Positions 46,383-56,875 are shown, counted from the first letter of the stretch. The stretch is DNA of 64,000 nt from Parazoarcus communis SWub3 = DSM 12120 (GCF_003226565.1 NZ_QKOE01000001.1:434001-498000); one strand, 5' to 3'. Numbers and translations are program-made. Notes: generated by a model from the sequence alone, not told the origin.

Positions 46383-48359
46383 ATGACATCCGCTGCCAGC
46401 TCCGCGTCGTCCCTTCCATACACAACAGCGGCGCTTCCCACGATTGCACTTGTCGGCCATCCGAATGTCGGCAAGTCAGTGTTGTTCCATCGCCTGACCG
46501 GCACCTATGTGAATGTGTCGAACTACCCTGGCACAACCGTCGAGGTCGCGCGCGCACCGGCACGCTTCGATCGCACGCACTCACTGCTCGACACCCCCGG
46601 CGTGCTCGCCCTACCGTCGCGCAGCGATGACGAACGCGCCACCGTACGCGCACTGCTCAACGAAACGATCAAGGTCGTCGTTCAGGTCGGCGATGCCAAG
46701 AACCTGCGCCGCACGCTCAACCTGACCGCACTGCTGGCCGAGCTTGGCGTGCCGATGGCAATGGCCCTGAACATGACCGACGAGGCGCAGGCACGCGGCG
46801 TCACGGTCGATACCGCGGCCCTGGCCAACGCACTTGCCATCCCGGTGGTCGCCACCGTCGCCACCGGTGGCAGCGGCGTCGGCACGCTGACCGACGCACT
46901 GAGCGGTGCCCGCGTCCCCGCCGCCTTGCTGAAGTACGACGACGAGCTGGAAACACATATAGACCAGCTGACGCGCCAGATCGAGACGCACACCCCACAC
47001 CCCGTCCTGGCTGCACGCGGGCTGGCCATCCTGCTGCTTGGCGGGGACAGCGAGGTGGCCCACTGGATCGCACAGCAACCCGGCCATGCCGCGATCGACG
47101 CAGCACTCGCCACGCGGCTCCCCCCGGGTACGGGGCGGGATACCCTCCCCGCCAGACTGGCGCGGGAACGCAGTCGTGCGGCTGAAGCCCTGGCCCGCAC
47201 CGTCAGCCAGCAAGCCCTGGGCAAGGACCGCACGCTGTCGCTGCTGGCTGGCCAACTGGCCGTGCATCGTATCTGGGGCTGGCCGCTGCTCCTGGTCGTG
47301 CTATATCTGGTTTATCTGTTCGTCGGTGACTTTGGTGCCGGTACCCTGGTGGGTTTGCTGGAAGAAGACTTCTTCGGCGAGATTCTCAACCCGGCAGTCA
47401 CGGCCTTGGTGCAGGCGCACGTCACGGTCCCCTGGCTGGCAGACCTGCTGGTCGGCGACTACGGCCTATGGACCATGGGCATGACCTACGCCCTGGCCCT
47501 GATCCTGCCGATCGTCACCACCTTCTTCCTCGCCTTCGGCATTCTCGAGGATTCAGGCTACTTCACCCGCCTGTCAGTCATCGCCAATCGCATGTTTGCC
47601 GCCATAGGCCTGAACGGCCGTGCGGTGCTACCCATGGTGCTGGGGCTGGGCTGCGTCACCATGGCGACGCTGACCACCCGCATCCTGCACACCCCGCGGG
47701 AACGCCTGATCACCACCTTCCTGATGGCGCTGGCCATTCCCTGTTCCGCGCAACTGGGCGTCGTGCTCGGCCTGCTGGGGGGCATCTCGTTCGGTGCAAC
47801 GCTGATCTGGGTTGTCAGCATGGTGGTGATCCTGCTGGCGACAGGATGGCTGGCTGGCAAGCTGGTGAGCGGACGGCGAGTGCCACTGCTCACCGAGCTC
47901 CCGCCGATGCGGATGCCACTGATCGGCAATGTCCTGAAAAAGACCGGCGGCCGCCTCAAGTGGTACCTGATGGAAGTCATCCCGCTGTTCCTGATCGGTA
48001 CGCTGATCATGTTCGTGCTGGACCGCACCGGTGCCCTGCCCTGGCTGATCGAGGCCGGCAAGCCGCTGGTGACCGGCTGGCTGGGTCTGCCACCAGAGGC
48101 CAGCGCCGCGTTCGTGATGGGCTTCCTGCGTCGCGACTTTGGCGCAACCGGCCTGTTTGCGCTGGAAAGTCAGTTGAGCATGGTGCAGGCAGTTGTCGGC
48201 ATGGTCACCATCACCCTGTTCGTCCCCTGCATCGCCAGCGTGATGATGATCGTCAAGGAACAGGGGCTGCGCACGACCGCGCTGATGCTGGCAATGATCA
48301 TGCCTACTGCGTTCCTGGTCGGCGGCCTGCTGAACCATACGCTACGACTGTTCTTCTGA
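46383..48359 (+). CDS. feoB: Ferrous iron transporter FeoB
   Basis: A 658-aa inner-membrane Fe(II) transporter with an N-terminal G domain and a C-terminal membrane region of about eight to ten helices. G1 is GHPNVGKS (25-32), G2 YPGTTVE (48-54), G3 DTPG (70-73) and G4 NMTD (130-133). Most FeoBs carry DLPG at G3, so this is a variant group. The Gate motifs appear as LGCVTMATLTTR and IPCSAQLGVV (Cys-containing). The protein is shorter than E. coli FeoB (773 aa). feoA follows after nine bases, the reverse of the usual A-B order. No clear ribosome site precedes the start. Confidence 0.94.
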   Translation: MTSAASSASSLPYTTAALPTIALVGHPNVGKSVLFHRLTGTYVNVSNYPGTTVEVARAPARFDRTHSLLDTPGVLALPSRSDDERATVRALLNETIKVVVQVGDAKNLRRTLNLTALLAELGVPMAMALNMTDEAQARGVTVDTAALANALAIPVVATVATGGSGVGTLTDALSGARVPAALLKYDDELETHIDQLTRQIETHTPHPVLAARGLAILLLGGDSEVAHWIAQQPGHAAIDAALATRLPPGTGRDTLPARLARERSRAAEALARTVSQQALGKDRTLSLLAGQLAVHRIWGWPLLLVVLYLVYLFVGDFGAGTLVGLLEEDFFGEILNPAVTALVQAHVTVPWLADLLVGDYGLWTMGMTYALALILPIVTTFFLAFGILEDSGYFTRLSVIANRMFAAIGLNGRAVLPMVLGLGCVTMATLTTRILHTPRERLITTFLMALAIPCSAQLGVVLGLLGGISFGATLIWVVSMVVILLATGWLAGKLVSGRRVPLLTELPPMRMPLIGNVLKKTGGRLKWYLMEVIPLFLIGTLIMFVLDRTGALPWLIEAGKPLVTGWLGLPPEASAAFVMGFLRRDFGATGLFALESQLSMVQAVVGMVTITLFVPCIASVMMIVKEQGLRTTALMLAMIMPTAFLVGGLLNHTLRLFF

Positions 48360-48368
48360 GGAGCCCAC

Positions 48369-48611
48369 GTGAATACACAAGCCGCACGCATCCGCCTGAC
48401 CGGCACGCCCGTCGGCCGCAGGGTCAGACTTGCAGATTTCGGCGACGAAGTTTCACCGCTACAGCGCGAACAACTCCACGCCTACGGCATGTCTCCACCC
48501 CACGATATCCGGGTGCTGCAGCAGCAACCGATGACCGTGGTGCTGTGCGACCACATCGAACTCGCCCTGGAGCATGAGATTGCGCACGGGATCTGGGTCA
48601 CCGAAAGCTGA
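48369..48611 (+). CDS. feoA: Ferrous iron transport protein FeoA
   Basis: An 80-aa SH3-like cytosolic protein of the FeoA family, which modulates FeoB. The pattern matches: an N-terminal GRRVRLADFG strand, helix LQREQLHAYGMSPPHDIRVLQQ (GMxPGxxI-like) and a final strand IELALEHEIAHGIWV. Gene order feoB-feoA with nine bases between them indicates co-transcription. It converges on azlD 30 bases away. Confidence 0.87.
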   Translation: MNTQAARIRLTGTPVGRRVRLADFGDEVSPLQREQLHAYGMSPPHDIRVLQQQPMTVVLCDHIELALEHEIAHGIWVTES

Positions 48612-48641
48612 GGAGACCACCGGCAAAGCCGCCCTCCACCC

Positions 48642-48968
48642 TCACAAACCCAGGCCCTTGCGCAGGGCAATCAGCACCCCCATGCCAAGAATGAAAGGCA
48701 ACCATGGATTGCGCCAGCGCAAGGCAACCACCACAACCACGACGGCTGCAAGCAATTTGGGATTGAGCGGCTGCAATTGCCCACCATCGAGCAGGATGTC
48801 GGGGACCACCAGTGCAGACAAGGCCGCTGCGGGTGCATAGCGCAAGGCACGGTGCAGTGCAGCCGGCAGGCGTGCCTTCTCTCCCAGCATGATGAAACTG
48901 CCACGCGTCATCAGCGTGGTCACACCAATGGCCGCAAAGGTCAGCCACAACGTCAGACCGTCACTCAT
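48642..48968 (-). CDS. azlD: AzlD-family branched-chain amino acid export subunit
   Basis: A 108-aa membrane protein with about four helices (about 7-25, 41-60, 71-87, 90-103), matching AzlD. Recognisable pieces are TRGSFIMLGE (TR/F motif), LPAALHRALRYAPAAALSALVVPDIL and LPFILGMGVLIALR. With AzlC it forms an exporter of branched-chain amino acids or analogues. Its start overlaps the AzlC stop (ATGA), so the two are translated together. Confidence 0.9.
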   Translation of the reverse strand: MSDGLTLWLTFAAIGVTTLMTRGSFIMLGEKARLPAALHRALRYAPAAALSALVVPDILLDGGQLQPLNPKLLAAVVVVVVALRWRNPWLPFILGMGVLIALRKGLGL

Positions 48969-49669
48969 CGCTCAGCCCTCCGTGTTTGCCAGTGCTCAGC
49001 CACGAACCCTGAGGCAATGCCGATCGCGATGCCCGCAAACAAGCCCAGACGCAACGGCAGATCCCGCAGCAGTACCGCACCCAGGCCACCTGCCACGGCA
49101 GCGAGGAGCATCGGACGGGTGCGCGCCATCGGAATCATCAACAGCATCAGGGCAATGGTGACCATGAACTCCAGCGACCAGTCACGCGGCACGATCTCCG
49201 CACCCAGCACCCCCACAAGTACAAAAACCTGCCACAGGCACCAGCACCAGACCGACGGTGCAATGAAGTAGCCCCAGCGCCATTCAGGCTCACGCGCACC
49301 AAGCATCTTGTCAGCCCCCACGGCAAACACGCCGTCGACCAGCAGATAACTGGCGCTCACCCGCCGTGCCCAGTGATGATCGTGAAACGCTGGCGCGATG
49401 GCCGCACTGAAGATGACGAAACGCAGATTGAGCACCAGCGCGGTCACGAAGATCAGCCACAGCGGCGCCCCAGTGGCAATCAGGGGCAAGGTCCCCAGTT
49501 GAGCGGTACCGGCATAGACGATCAGGTTCATGCCCATCGCCTCGACCGGACTCAGGCCAATCGAACGCATGGCGATGCCGGTTACCACCGCCCACGGAAT
49601 CAAACCGACGGACATGGGCAGAAAGTCTGCCCATCCCGCCCGGGCCCCTTTGCGAAACGCGTCACTCAT
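48965..49669 (-). CDS. azlC: AzlC-family branched-chain amino acid export subunit
   Basis: A 234-aa membrane protein with about six to seven helices. Family features include FLPMSVGLIPWAVVTGIAM near the start, NLIVYAGTAQLGTLPLI and NLRFVIFSAAIAPAFHDHHW. AzlC with AzlD exports branched-chain amino acids such as valine or isoleucine. The open frame extends to 49978, but ATG 49669 gives the normal start of the family; the upstream part is low-scoring and overlaps the hslR promoter region. Confidence 0.9.
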   Translation of the reverse strand: MSDAFRKGARAGWADFLPMSVGLIPWAVVTGIAMRSIGLSPVEAMGMNLIVYAGTAQLGTLPLIATGAPLWLIFVTALVLNLRFVIFSAAIAPAFHDHHWARRVSASYLLVDGVFAVGADKMLGAREPEWRWGYFIAPSVWCWCLWQVFVLVGVLGAEIVPRDWSLEFMVTIALMLLMIPMARTRPMLLAAVAGGLGAVLLRDLPLRLGLFAGIAIGIASGFVAEHWQTRRAER

Positions 49670-49846
49670 CAAGCATCCTGCGTTCAAAAGTCTCCAAGAT
49701 ATCAGGCCCTCGTTTCGCCACCATAGACGCTTGCCGTCAGCACGACCGTCACACCTTGACCGCACTGCCCACACAGGGCTTATCCCGACTATTGCCGAAT
49801 CCGGTTTGATGGCATCATCCCTTGCAGCCATCCGAACCGACGCATC

Positions 49847-50248
49847 ATGACAAGCCCTCAAACCAACGGACTCGAGCAGACCCGTATCGACAAATGGCTG
49901 TGGGCTGCGCGCTTCTTCAAGCACCGTAGCGGCGCCACCGAGGCCGTCGATGGCGGGCGGGTGAAACTCAACGGACAATCGGTCAAACCTGCCCGTGCAG
50001 TCAAACCGGGTGACATAATCGATGTCACCCTCTCCGAAAGCACCATTTCAGTCGTGGTTCGTGCCATTGCCGAAAAGCGTGGCCCCGCCAGCGTGGCTCA
50101 AACCTTGTATGAAGAAAGCACCGAAAGCCGGTCCAGACGCGAGCGTGCCCGGGAAGCCCGACAACTGGCGGCACCACCCGGGGCTGACCTGCACGGCCGC
50201 CCCACCAAGCGCGATCGCCGACTGATACAGCGCATGCGCGACGCATGA
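49847..50248 (+). CDS. hslR: Heat-shock ribosome-associated protein Hsp15
   Basis: Hsp15 binds stalled 50S subunits that carry nascent-chain tRNA and helps rescue them. The 133-aa protein has an N-terminal S4-like RNA-binding domain with RIDKWLWAARFFKHRSGA, GGRVKLNGQSVKPARAVKPGD and a basic C-terminal tail (RRERAREARQ; PTKRDRRLIQRMRDA). Its last bases overlap the start of the GGDEF gene (50245). Confidence 0.93.
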   Translation: MTSPQTNGLEQTRIDKWLWAARFFKHRSGATEAVDGGRVKLNGQSVKPARAVKPGDIIDVTLSESTISVVVRAIAEKRGPASVAQTLYEESTESRSRRERAREARQLAAPPGADLHGRPTKRDRRLIQRMRDA

Positions 50249-52191
50249 GCCATCACGGCACCCCCACGCGAGAACACGACAAACCCATGCCTGCCGAGCA
50301 AGCCCCCCGCCCTGCGCCCCTTCGCTCCGTCCTTCAGCGCGATCGGGTCGTGACCCTGCTGGTGATGCTGGGCGTCTGCATGCTCCAGTACGTCGCCTGG
50401 CAAGCGTACCGGGGCCTCGAGCAGGAACAGGCCCAAGCGACATTCGCTCGTACCGTGGACCAGGCGGCCTTATCCCTCACCCGTCAGACCGAACAATATC
50501 GCAGTGCCCTGCTCGGTCTGCGTGCCTTGTATGTTGCCAGCGACTCGGTAACAGGTCATGAATTCTCCCGCTATGCCCAGGCGCTAGGCCGCGCAGAAGG
50601 CCTGCAAGGTGTGCGTGCTTTCGCTTTCAATCGAGATCTCCCCGCGCACGCTCGCGATACGTATATCAGCGCGCTCCGCAAGAATCTTGGCAGCGCCGAC
50701 GCAGCCTACGCCGCATTCGATATCTACCCACCCAGCGACCTCGATCGCCTGCACGTGGTGGAAATGATCCACCCACCCATCGGCAATCAGCGCTCGCTGG
50801 GCTACGACCTGAACACCAGCGACATCCGGCGGGCAGCCATTGCAAGAGCGCGCGACCGCGGATTTGCCGCCACACCTCCGTTGCGATTGCAGCAGGCGCC
50901 GGAGGCCATTGCCGTCCTCATGCTTGCCCCGGTGGTCAATCAGGACGGAGCCCCGGCGCATACCGTTGCCGCCTCGTTTCTGGTGTCCGACCTGGTCAAT
51001 GCGGCGATCGCCCCCACCTTGCGTCAGCAATTCCACCTGCAGATCACCGACCTGGGAGCGGACAGCGAACTACATGGCCCTGGAGAAATGCTCTACGAGG
51101 ACACGCCGGTGACGTCGCAACAGCCTCTGCAGCCCGCGGTGTATCGCGACTACAACTTCGGCGGCCGCCAGTGGCAGATGCGATTCATTGCCCGGAATCC
51201 CGACACCACCCCGATTCCAACCGCCAGCCTGATCCTGCTGAGCATCGGGGGCATACTCATGGCGGGCGCCATCAGTCACCTGGTACAGCAGAGGGTGCAC
51301 CGTGCGGCACGCCACAGGGCGCTTGCCTCAATGGCGTCGGACTGTGTACTCGAAGTCAACGCCTTGGGCACGGTGACGTCGGCGGGTGAGTCAACCACAC
51401 GCATTACCGGACTCGTCCCCGCTTGCTGGCAAGGACACGCCCTGTGGTTCAATATCGTCGATGAAGACGCCGAAGTCGTAGAAAAGACCTTCCGCGACTG
51501 CATCGCCGAACGTAAGCCCGTGACCCTCGAATGCCGGGTAAAACGTAGCGACGACAGCGCGCAGTGGGTGGAGATGCGACTCGACAACCACCTCGACCAT
51601 CACGCCATACACTCGGTGCTGGTACAGGTCTCGGACATCGACGCCCGCAAGCAGGCCGAGGCAGAAGTCGCACGCCTGGCCTTTTTCGACCCCTTGACGG
51701 GGCTGCCCAACCGCCGTCTGCTTGAGCAACGGGCAGAACTCACGTTCAGCACCGCAAAACGCCATCGTGGGCGCGCTGCCGTCATCGTGCTTGATCTCGA
51801 CGGTTTCAAGCAGATCAATGACAACGCCGGCCATGCAGTAGGCGATATCGTGCTCTCCACCATCGCCCGCCGGCTTCAGGCTGCCGTACGTGACAGCGAC
51901 ACCGTGGCCCGGCTCGGCGGGGACGAATTCGCCATCCTGCTGGGCGAGCCCGCCAATGAGGTGGACGTCCGCGCAGCTGCCAATCGCCTGGCGCGCGACC
52001 TCAACCTCCCGCTCAACGCCAATGGTCGAAACTGGTTTGTGAGCGCAAGCATCGGCATCGCACTCTATCCCGACAACGGCGAGCTTTTCAGCGAACTGCT
52101 CAGTCTGGCCGATGCAGCAATGTACCGCAGCAAACGTAACGGCAACGGGCTGATCAGTCTGGCGCCGAACACTCCGCCACCACTCAGCTGA
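50245..52191 (+). CDS. CHASE-PAS-GGDEF diguanylate cyclase
   Basis: A 648-aa inner-membrane protein: membrane helix (about 36-54), periplasmic CHASE domain (about 80-290, with RAFAFNRDLPAHARD), second helix (about 328-347), PAS-like domain (about 360-475) and GGDEF domain (about 480-640). The active site is intact, GGDEF at 558-562, with an RxxD product-inhibition site (RDSD) five residues before it. It should make c-di-GMP in response to a small periplasmic ligand. It overlaps hslR by four bases, an unusual partner. Confidence 0.92.
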   Translation: MSHHGTPTREHDKPMPAEQAPRPAPLRSVLQRDRVVTLLVMLGVCMLQYVAWQAYRGLEQEQAQATFARTVDQAALSLTRQTEQYRSALLGLRALYVASDSVTGHEFSRYAQALGRAEGLQGVRAFAFNRDLPAHARDTYISALRKNLGSADAAYAAFDIYPPSDLDRLHVVEMIHPPIGNQRSLGYDLNTSDIRRAAIARARDRGFAATPPLRLQQAPEAIAVLMLAPVVNQDGAPAHTVAASFLVSDLVNAAIAPTLRQQFHLQITDLGADSELHGPGEMLYEDTPVTSQQPLQPAVYRDYNFGGRQWQMRFIARNPDTTPIPTASLILLSIGGILMAGAISHLVQQRVHRAARHRALASMASDCVLEVNALGTVTSAGESTTRITGLVPACWQGHALWFNIVDEDAEVVEKTFRDCIAERKPVTLECRVKRSDDSAQWVEMRLDNHLDHHAIHSVLVQVSDIDARKQAEAEVARLAFFDPLTGLPNRRLLEQRAELTFSTAKRHRGRAAVIVLDLDGFKQINDNAGHAVGDIVLSTIARRLQAAVRDSDTVARLGGDEFAILLGEPANEVDVRAAANRLARDLNLPLNANGRNWFVSASIGIALYPDNGELFSELLSLADAAMYRSKRNGNGLISLAPNTPPPLS

Positions 52192-52198
52192 AGCACAC

Positions 52199-53074
52199 TC
52201 ACTCCAGCGACAAGGCCAGCGCCAACGGCAGGAAGAGCAGCGCAGTCACATTCCCGATCAGCACCATTGAAGCCACCTTCTCGGGTTCCTGACGATAACG
52301 TTCGGCAAAGATGTAATTGAGCACGGCCGGCGGCAACGCACCAAACACCAGCAACAGTGCCTGCTCGCGCGGCGGCAGATCGATGACCAACATCACCAGC
52401 CAGGCCAGCACCATTCCGGACACGGGTCGCAGTACTGCCGCAAACACACCCAGACCGATCGATGTAATGCGGGAATCGGTCAGCCGCACACCGAGTGCGA
52501 ACAGCATCAACGGAATGGCGATGTCACCCAACATCCTGATGGCATGCATCAGGGGCGGCCAGACTTCGATACCTGCCACACCCACCGCCAACCCCACGAG
52601 GGTGGCCAGCACAGATGGCACCCGCCAGACATTGATGAGCCGGACCTTGTGGTCCAGCAACCACGCACCGTAGGAAAAATGCAGCAGATTGGAAACGGTG
52701 AAAATAGCCACCGCCGGGGCCAGTGCCGAGTCGCCAAAGGCCAGCACCGACAGCGGCAAACCAAGGTTGCCGCAATTGTTGAACATCTGTGGCGGCACGA
52801 AAGTCCTGACGTCGATGCCCGCCATCCTCGCCACCGCCCAACCAACCGCACCCGAGCCCAGCACCACGAGCAGGGTTGCTCCCAGCAGTGGCAAGTACTC
52901 GGTGACATGAAACTCCTTGTTGGCCAGCGCCGCAAACACCAGCGCAGGAACGAACACATCCATGTTCAGCTTGTTGGCGTGACTCAGATCGGGCTTGAGT
53001 CGGCGCCCCGCCACGAACCCCAAGGCCGTGATCGCAAACAAGGGAAACAGGATGGCGACGATGCGCATCGCCAT
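52199..53074 (-). CDS. AEC-family (auxin efflux carrier-like) transporter
   Basis: A membrane protein of 291 aa with about ten hydrophobic helices in two inverted halves, of the AEC/PIN-like family. Typical segments are RIVAILFPLFAITALGFVAGR, LNMDVFVPALVFAALANK and QMFNNCGNLGLPLS near 105-118. Bacterial AEC members transport malate, small organic acids or amino acids; the substrate is unknown here. The start is uncertain: ATG 53074, or GTG 53092, whose codon overlaps the hslU stop. Confidence 0.88.
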   Translation of the reverse strand: MAMRIVAILFPLFAITALGFVAGRRLKPDLSHANKLNMDVFVPALVFAALANKEFHVTEYLPLLGATLLVVLGSGAVGWAVARMAGIDVRTFVPPQMFNNCGNLGLPLSVLAFGDSALAPAVAIFTVSNLLHFSYGAWLLDHKVRLINVWRVPSVLATLVGLAVGVAGIEVWPPLMHAIRMLGDIAIPLMLFALGVRLTDSRITSIGLGVFAAVLRPVSGMVLAWLVMLVIDLPPREQALLLVFGALPPAVLNYIFAERYRQEPEKVASMVLIGNVTALLFLPLALALSLE

Positions 53075-53088
53075 CGAAGTTGACTCGA

Positions 53089-54420
<1,332 letters not shown>

Positions 54421-54441
54421 GGGGTGTTCGGTTCGTAAAGT

Positions 54442-54978
54442 TCAGTCCAGCACTTCAATGGTGTGGCACTGGTTGGTATAGATGCACAGATCGCCCGCAA
54501 TCGTCAGTGCGCGGGAAACAACCTCCTGCGGCGACAACTCGGTATTCTCGATCAGCGCACGCGCGGCCGCCTGGGCATACGCCCCGCCACTGCCGATCGC
54601 AACGATACCCTGCTCGGGTTCGAGCACATCGCCATTGCCGGTGATCACGAGAGAATGCTCGCGATCCGCCACCGCGAGCATGGCCTCGAGCCGACGCAGC
54701 ATGCGGTCGGTACGCCAGTCCTTGGCGAGTTCGACGGCACTGCGAAGCACATTGCCCTGGTGTTTGTCGAGCTTGGCCTCAAAACGTTCGAACAGGGTGA
54801 AGGCGTCCGCGGTACCGCCAGCGAATCCGGCCAGGATGCGTCCCTGGTAAAGCGGACGCACCTTGCGTGCCGACGCCTTGATGACAATGTTGCCTAACGT
54901 GACCTGTCCGTCCCCACCCAATGCCACGCGATTGCCGCGACGTACCGAGAGGATGGTGGTGCCGTGATACTGTTCCAT
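54442..54978 (-). CDS. hslV: ATP-dependent protease peptidase subunit HslV
   Basis: HslV is the threonine peptidase of the HslUV complex. The 178-aa precursor begins MEQYHG and continues TTILSVRRG, so Thr7 is the expected N-terminal nucleophile after removal of a six-residue leader; E. coli HslV has only Met before it. The GDGQVT, KVRPL and [14 protein letters not shown] signatures are present. It precedes hslU and follows the STAS gene by 56 bases, all on the minus strand. Confidence 0.97.
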   Translation of the reverse strand: MEQYHGTTILSVRRGNRVALGGDGQVTLGNIVIKASARKVRPLYQGRILAGFAGGTADAFTLFERFEAKLDKHQGNVLRSAVELAKDWRTDRMLRRLEAMLAVADREHSLVITGNGDVLEPEQGIVAIGSGGAYAQAAARALIENTELSPQEVVSRALTIAGDLCIYTNQCHTIEVLD

Positions 54979-55034
54979 AGTAATTCCTTGCCGTTAGGGG
55001 AGAATGCGACGCCTGCCCTGTGGCGGCGACAGAA

Positions 55035-56231
55035 TCAGGGGCGAAGGGTCACCTGGGCAACCTGATCCACGCTCATGACCCTGAGCAGCGCCCCGACCAT
55101 GGCATTTACATTCTGCAGGATCACGAGTTTACCCTGAGTCTGCAGCGTCGCAAGGACGTTGAACAAGGTGCCCGCGCCCACAAAGTCAATCCGGCGCAGG
55201 CGACCGCAATCGACCGTGACCACCTGGCACTGCGACGCAACCGCAGCCAACTTGCGGATGGTTTCGTTGGAGGCGCCGGTCAATTCACCTTCGAACCGGA
55301 AGCCCTCGTCGGCACGGGCGGCCCCCTCAAGCGCGGCCTGCGCTGCGGCCGCCTGCTGCTGGGCCTTGAACTCCCAGGACGGAGGCGACTCTTCAAACGT
55401 TACGGCATAGTCGACAGCCAGATTCTCAAAGCGCTCGTGCTCGCCGGTGTACTGTAACAATTCCAGCACCAGCAACCAGATATCGCGCCCTTCGGCCCGC
55501 CCGGGCGCAATCAACCCATCAAGCATGTTGACCAATTGTGCCGGGTTGAGGATCGCCACCTTCACCCGATCGGCAGCAAGCTGCGTCAAGGCCTTGCGCA
55601 ACAAGGTACAGCCGGTTTCATCTGCCGAGCGCAAGCGGCCGACGTCGATCCGGATGCCACCACTCTTGCGTCCAATCACGCAGATTTGCTGAAACTGCGG
55701 TTCTGCCTGCCCGGAGAGGTTACCTGACAGATTGACCAGCGGTGCAACATCGGCCTTGCGGCGCTCGGACTGCGCAGAGAGATCCTCCCAAGGAGGAGGA
55801 GAGCGCTCAAAACGGGTCGCGTAATCAAGCACACGTGACTCGAAGCGCTCGCGCTGACCAGTCAGCCGGTAAAGATCCAGCAACATCATCCACAGCCCTT
55901 CACCTGCGGTATTGGCCGAGTCTCCCAGCACCCCATCGAGGACACGCTCGGCCTCCAGCACGTTTCCGTTGGCATAGAGCACGGCAGCCTCCTCGAACAC
56001 GGCGCCGATACCCGCTCCGACCTCCTGCACCTCCACCAGCCCCGCGCATTGCGCCAGAGCCCGATTGACGTCTCCGCCGGAAAAATCGAGCGTCGACAAC
56101 TCGGTACGCTGGGAAGGCGGCGGCGGAGACGGTGGCGTAGATGGACGCACCGGGGCCGACGCAGGCGCCGCCTGCGGCGACACACGCGCCGGATCTACTG
56201 GGGGTTTCTTGCCAAAGAAGGAGAGCGCCAC
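55035..56231 (-). CDS. STAS-domain protein with internal helical repeats
   Basis: A 398-aa soluble protein with no signal or membrane helix. A Pro/Ala-rich linker near the start is followed by a helical region (LYRLTGQRERFESRVLDYATRFERSPPPWE) and its near copy (LLQYTGEHERFENLAVDYAVTFEESPPSWE), each before a STAS-like domain (about 155-240 and 315-398). The last one, CQVVTVDCGRLRRIDFVGAGTLFNVLATL, resembles anti-anti-sigma domains but lacks an obvious phosphorylatable serine at the usual loop (D-F-V-G). The start is GTG 56231 (MALSFFGKKPP). Function unknown. Confidence 0.8.
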   Translation of the reverse strand: MALSFFGKKPPVDPARVSPQAAPASAPVRPSTPPSPPPPSQRTELSTLDFSGGDVNRALAQCAGLVEVQEVGAGIGAVFEEAAVLYANGNVLEAERVLDGVLGDSANTAGEGLWMMLLDLYRLTGQRERFESRVLDYATRFERSPPPWEDLSAQSERRKADVAPLVNLSGNLSGQAEPQFQQICVIGRKSGGIRIDVGRLRSADETGCTLLRKALTQLAADRVKVAILNPAQLVNMLDGLIAPGRAEGRDIWLLVLELLQYTGEHERFENLAVDYAVTFEESPPSWEFKAQQQAAAAQAALEGAARADEGFRFEGELTGASNETIRKLAAVASQCQVVTVDCGRLRRIDFVGAGTLFNVLATLQTQGKLVILQNVNAMVGALLRVMSVDQVAQVTLRP

Positions 56232-56395
56232 GCCTGAATCAACCTGAAATCGTTCGGGATAAGAGCTGGGGATTCCGTAGGCAAGGATAGCACCAGCCCA
56301 AGCCTGGATGCGCATACGACATCACGATTGAACACCGGAATGCGCACCGATACGAATGCTTACCTTTAGCGGATACCTTGCAGCGAATGTACCAC

Positions 56396-56422
56396 TTGAG
56401 ATCGCCACGGCTCAGCTAGAAT
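56396..56422 (+). promoter_or_regulatory. Promoter of the ybgC-tol operon, possibly leaderless
   Basis: TTGAGA (56396-56401) and TAGAAT (56417-56422) are 15 bases apart. The predicted start near 56429 coincides with the ybgC ATG, and no ribosome-binding site lies before that ATG. The first cistron may be translated from a leaderless mRNA. Confidence 0.45.
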
Positions 56423-56428
56423 GCTGCG

Positions 56429-56875
56429 ATGCAAACGATTCCTGAAAACGACGACCCGAAAGGCGCCGCCCGCTTCGTCCTGCCCGTCCGAGTCTACTAC
56501 GAAGACACCGACGCCGCAGGAGTCGTGTATTACGCCAACTACCTGCGCTTCTGTGAGCGCGCACGCACCGAATGGCTGCGTGCGATCGGGTTCGAACAGC
56601 AACGCATGCTGGCTGACGACGGTCTCGCCTTCGTCGTGCGCTCGGTCAAGGCGGACTACCTTGCACCCGCCTGCCTCGATGATGCGCTGTCTGTCGTCAG
56701 TACGCTGAACGAACTGCGCCGGGCCAGCATCACCTTCGGCCAGCAGATTGTCCGGGGCAGCGAACTTTTGTTCGATGCATCGATCCAGATCGCCTGCGTC
56801 GACTGGAATCGTCGCAAACCTGCCGCCCTGCCGGCAGCCATCCGCAGTCAACTCGAAACCCTTCAAGCCGTATGA
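56429..56875 (+). CDS. ybgC: Acyl-CoA thioesterase YbgC
   Basis: A 148-aa hotdog-fold thioesterase that normally opens the Tol-Pal operon. The signature VRVYYEDTDAAGVVYYANYLRFCERARTEWL is present (about 22-52), including the active-site Asp of YYEDTDAAG. It hydrolyses short- or long-chain acyl-CoA or acyl-ACP, with a link to phospholipid metabolism. ATG 56429 gives the family start; it overlaps tolQ by four bases at its end. Confidence 0.94.
   Translation: MQTIPENDDPKGAARFVLPVRVYYEDTDAAGVVYYANYLRFCERARTEWLRAIGFEQQRMLADDGLAFVVRSVKADYLAPACLDDALSVVSTLNELRRASITFGQQIVRGSELLFDASIQIACVDWNRRKPAALPAAIRSQLETLQAV

Noticed and set aside
47468-48577. Plus-strand open frame of 369 codons
   Set aside because: A shifted frame of feoB with Arg/His/Pro-rich sequence; feoB and feoA explain the region.
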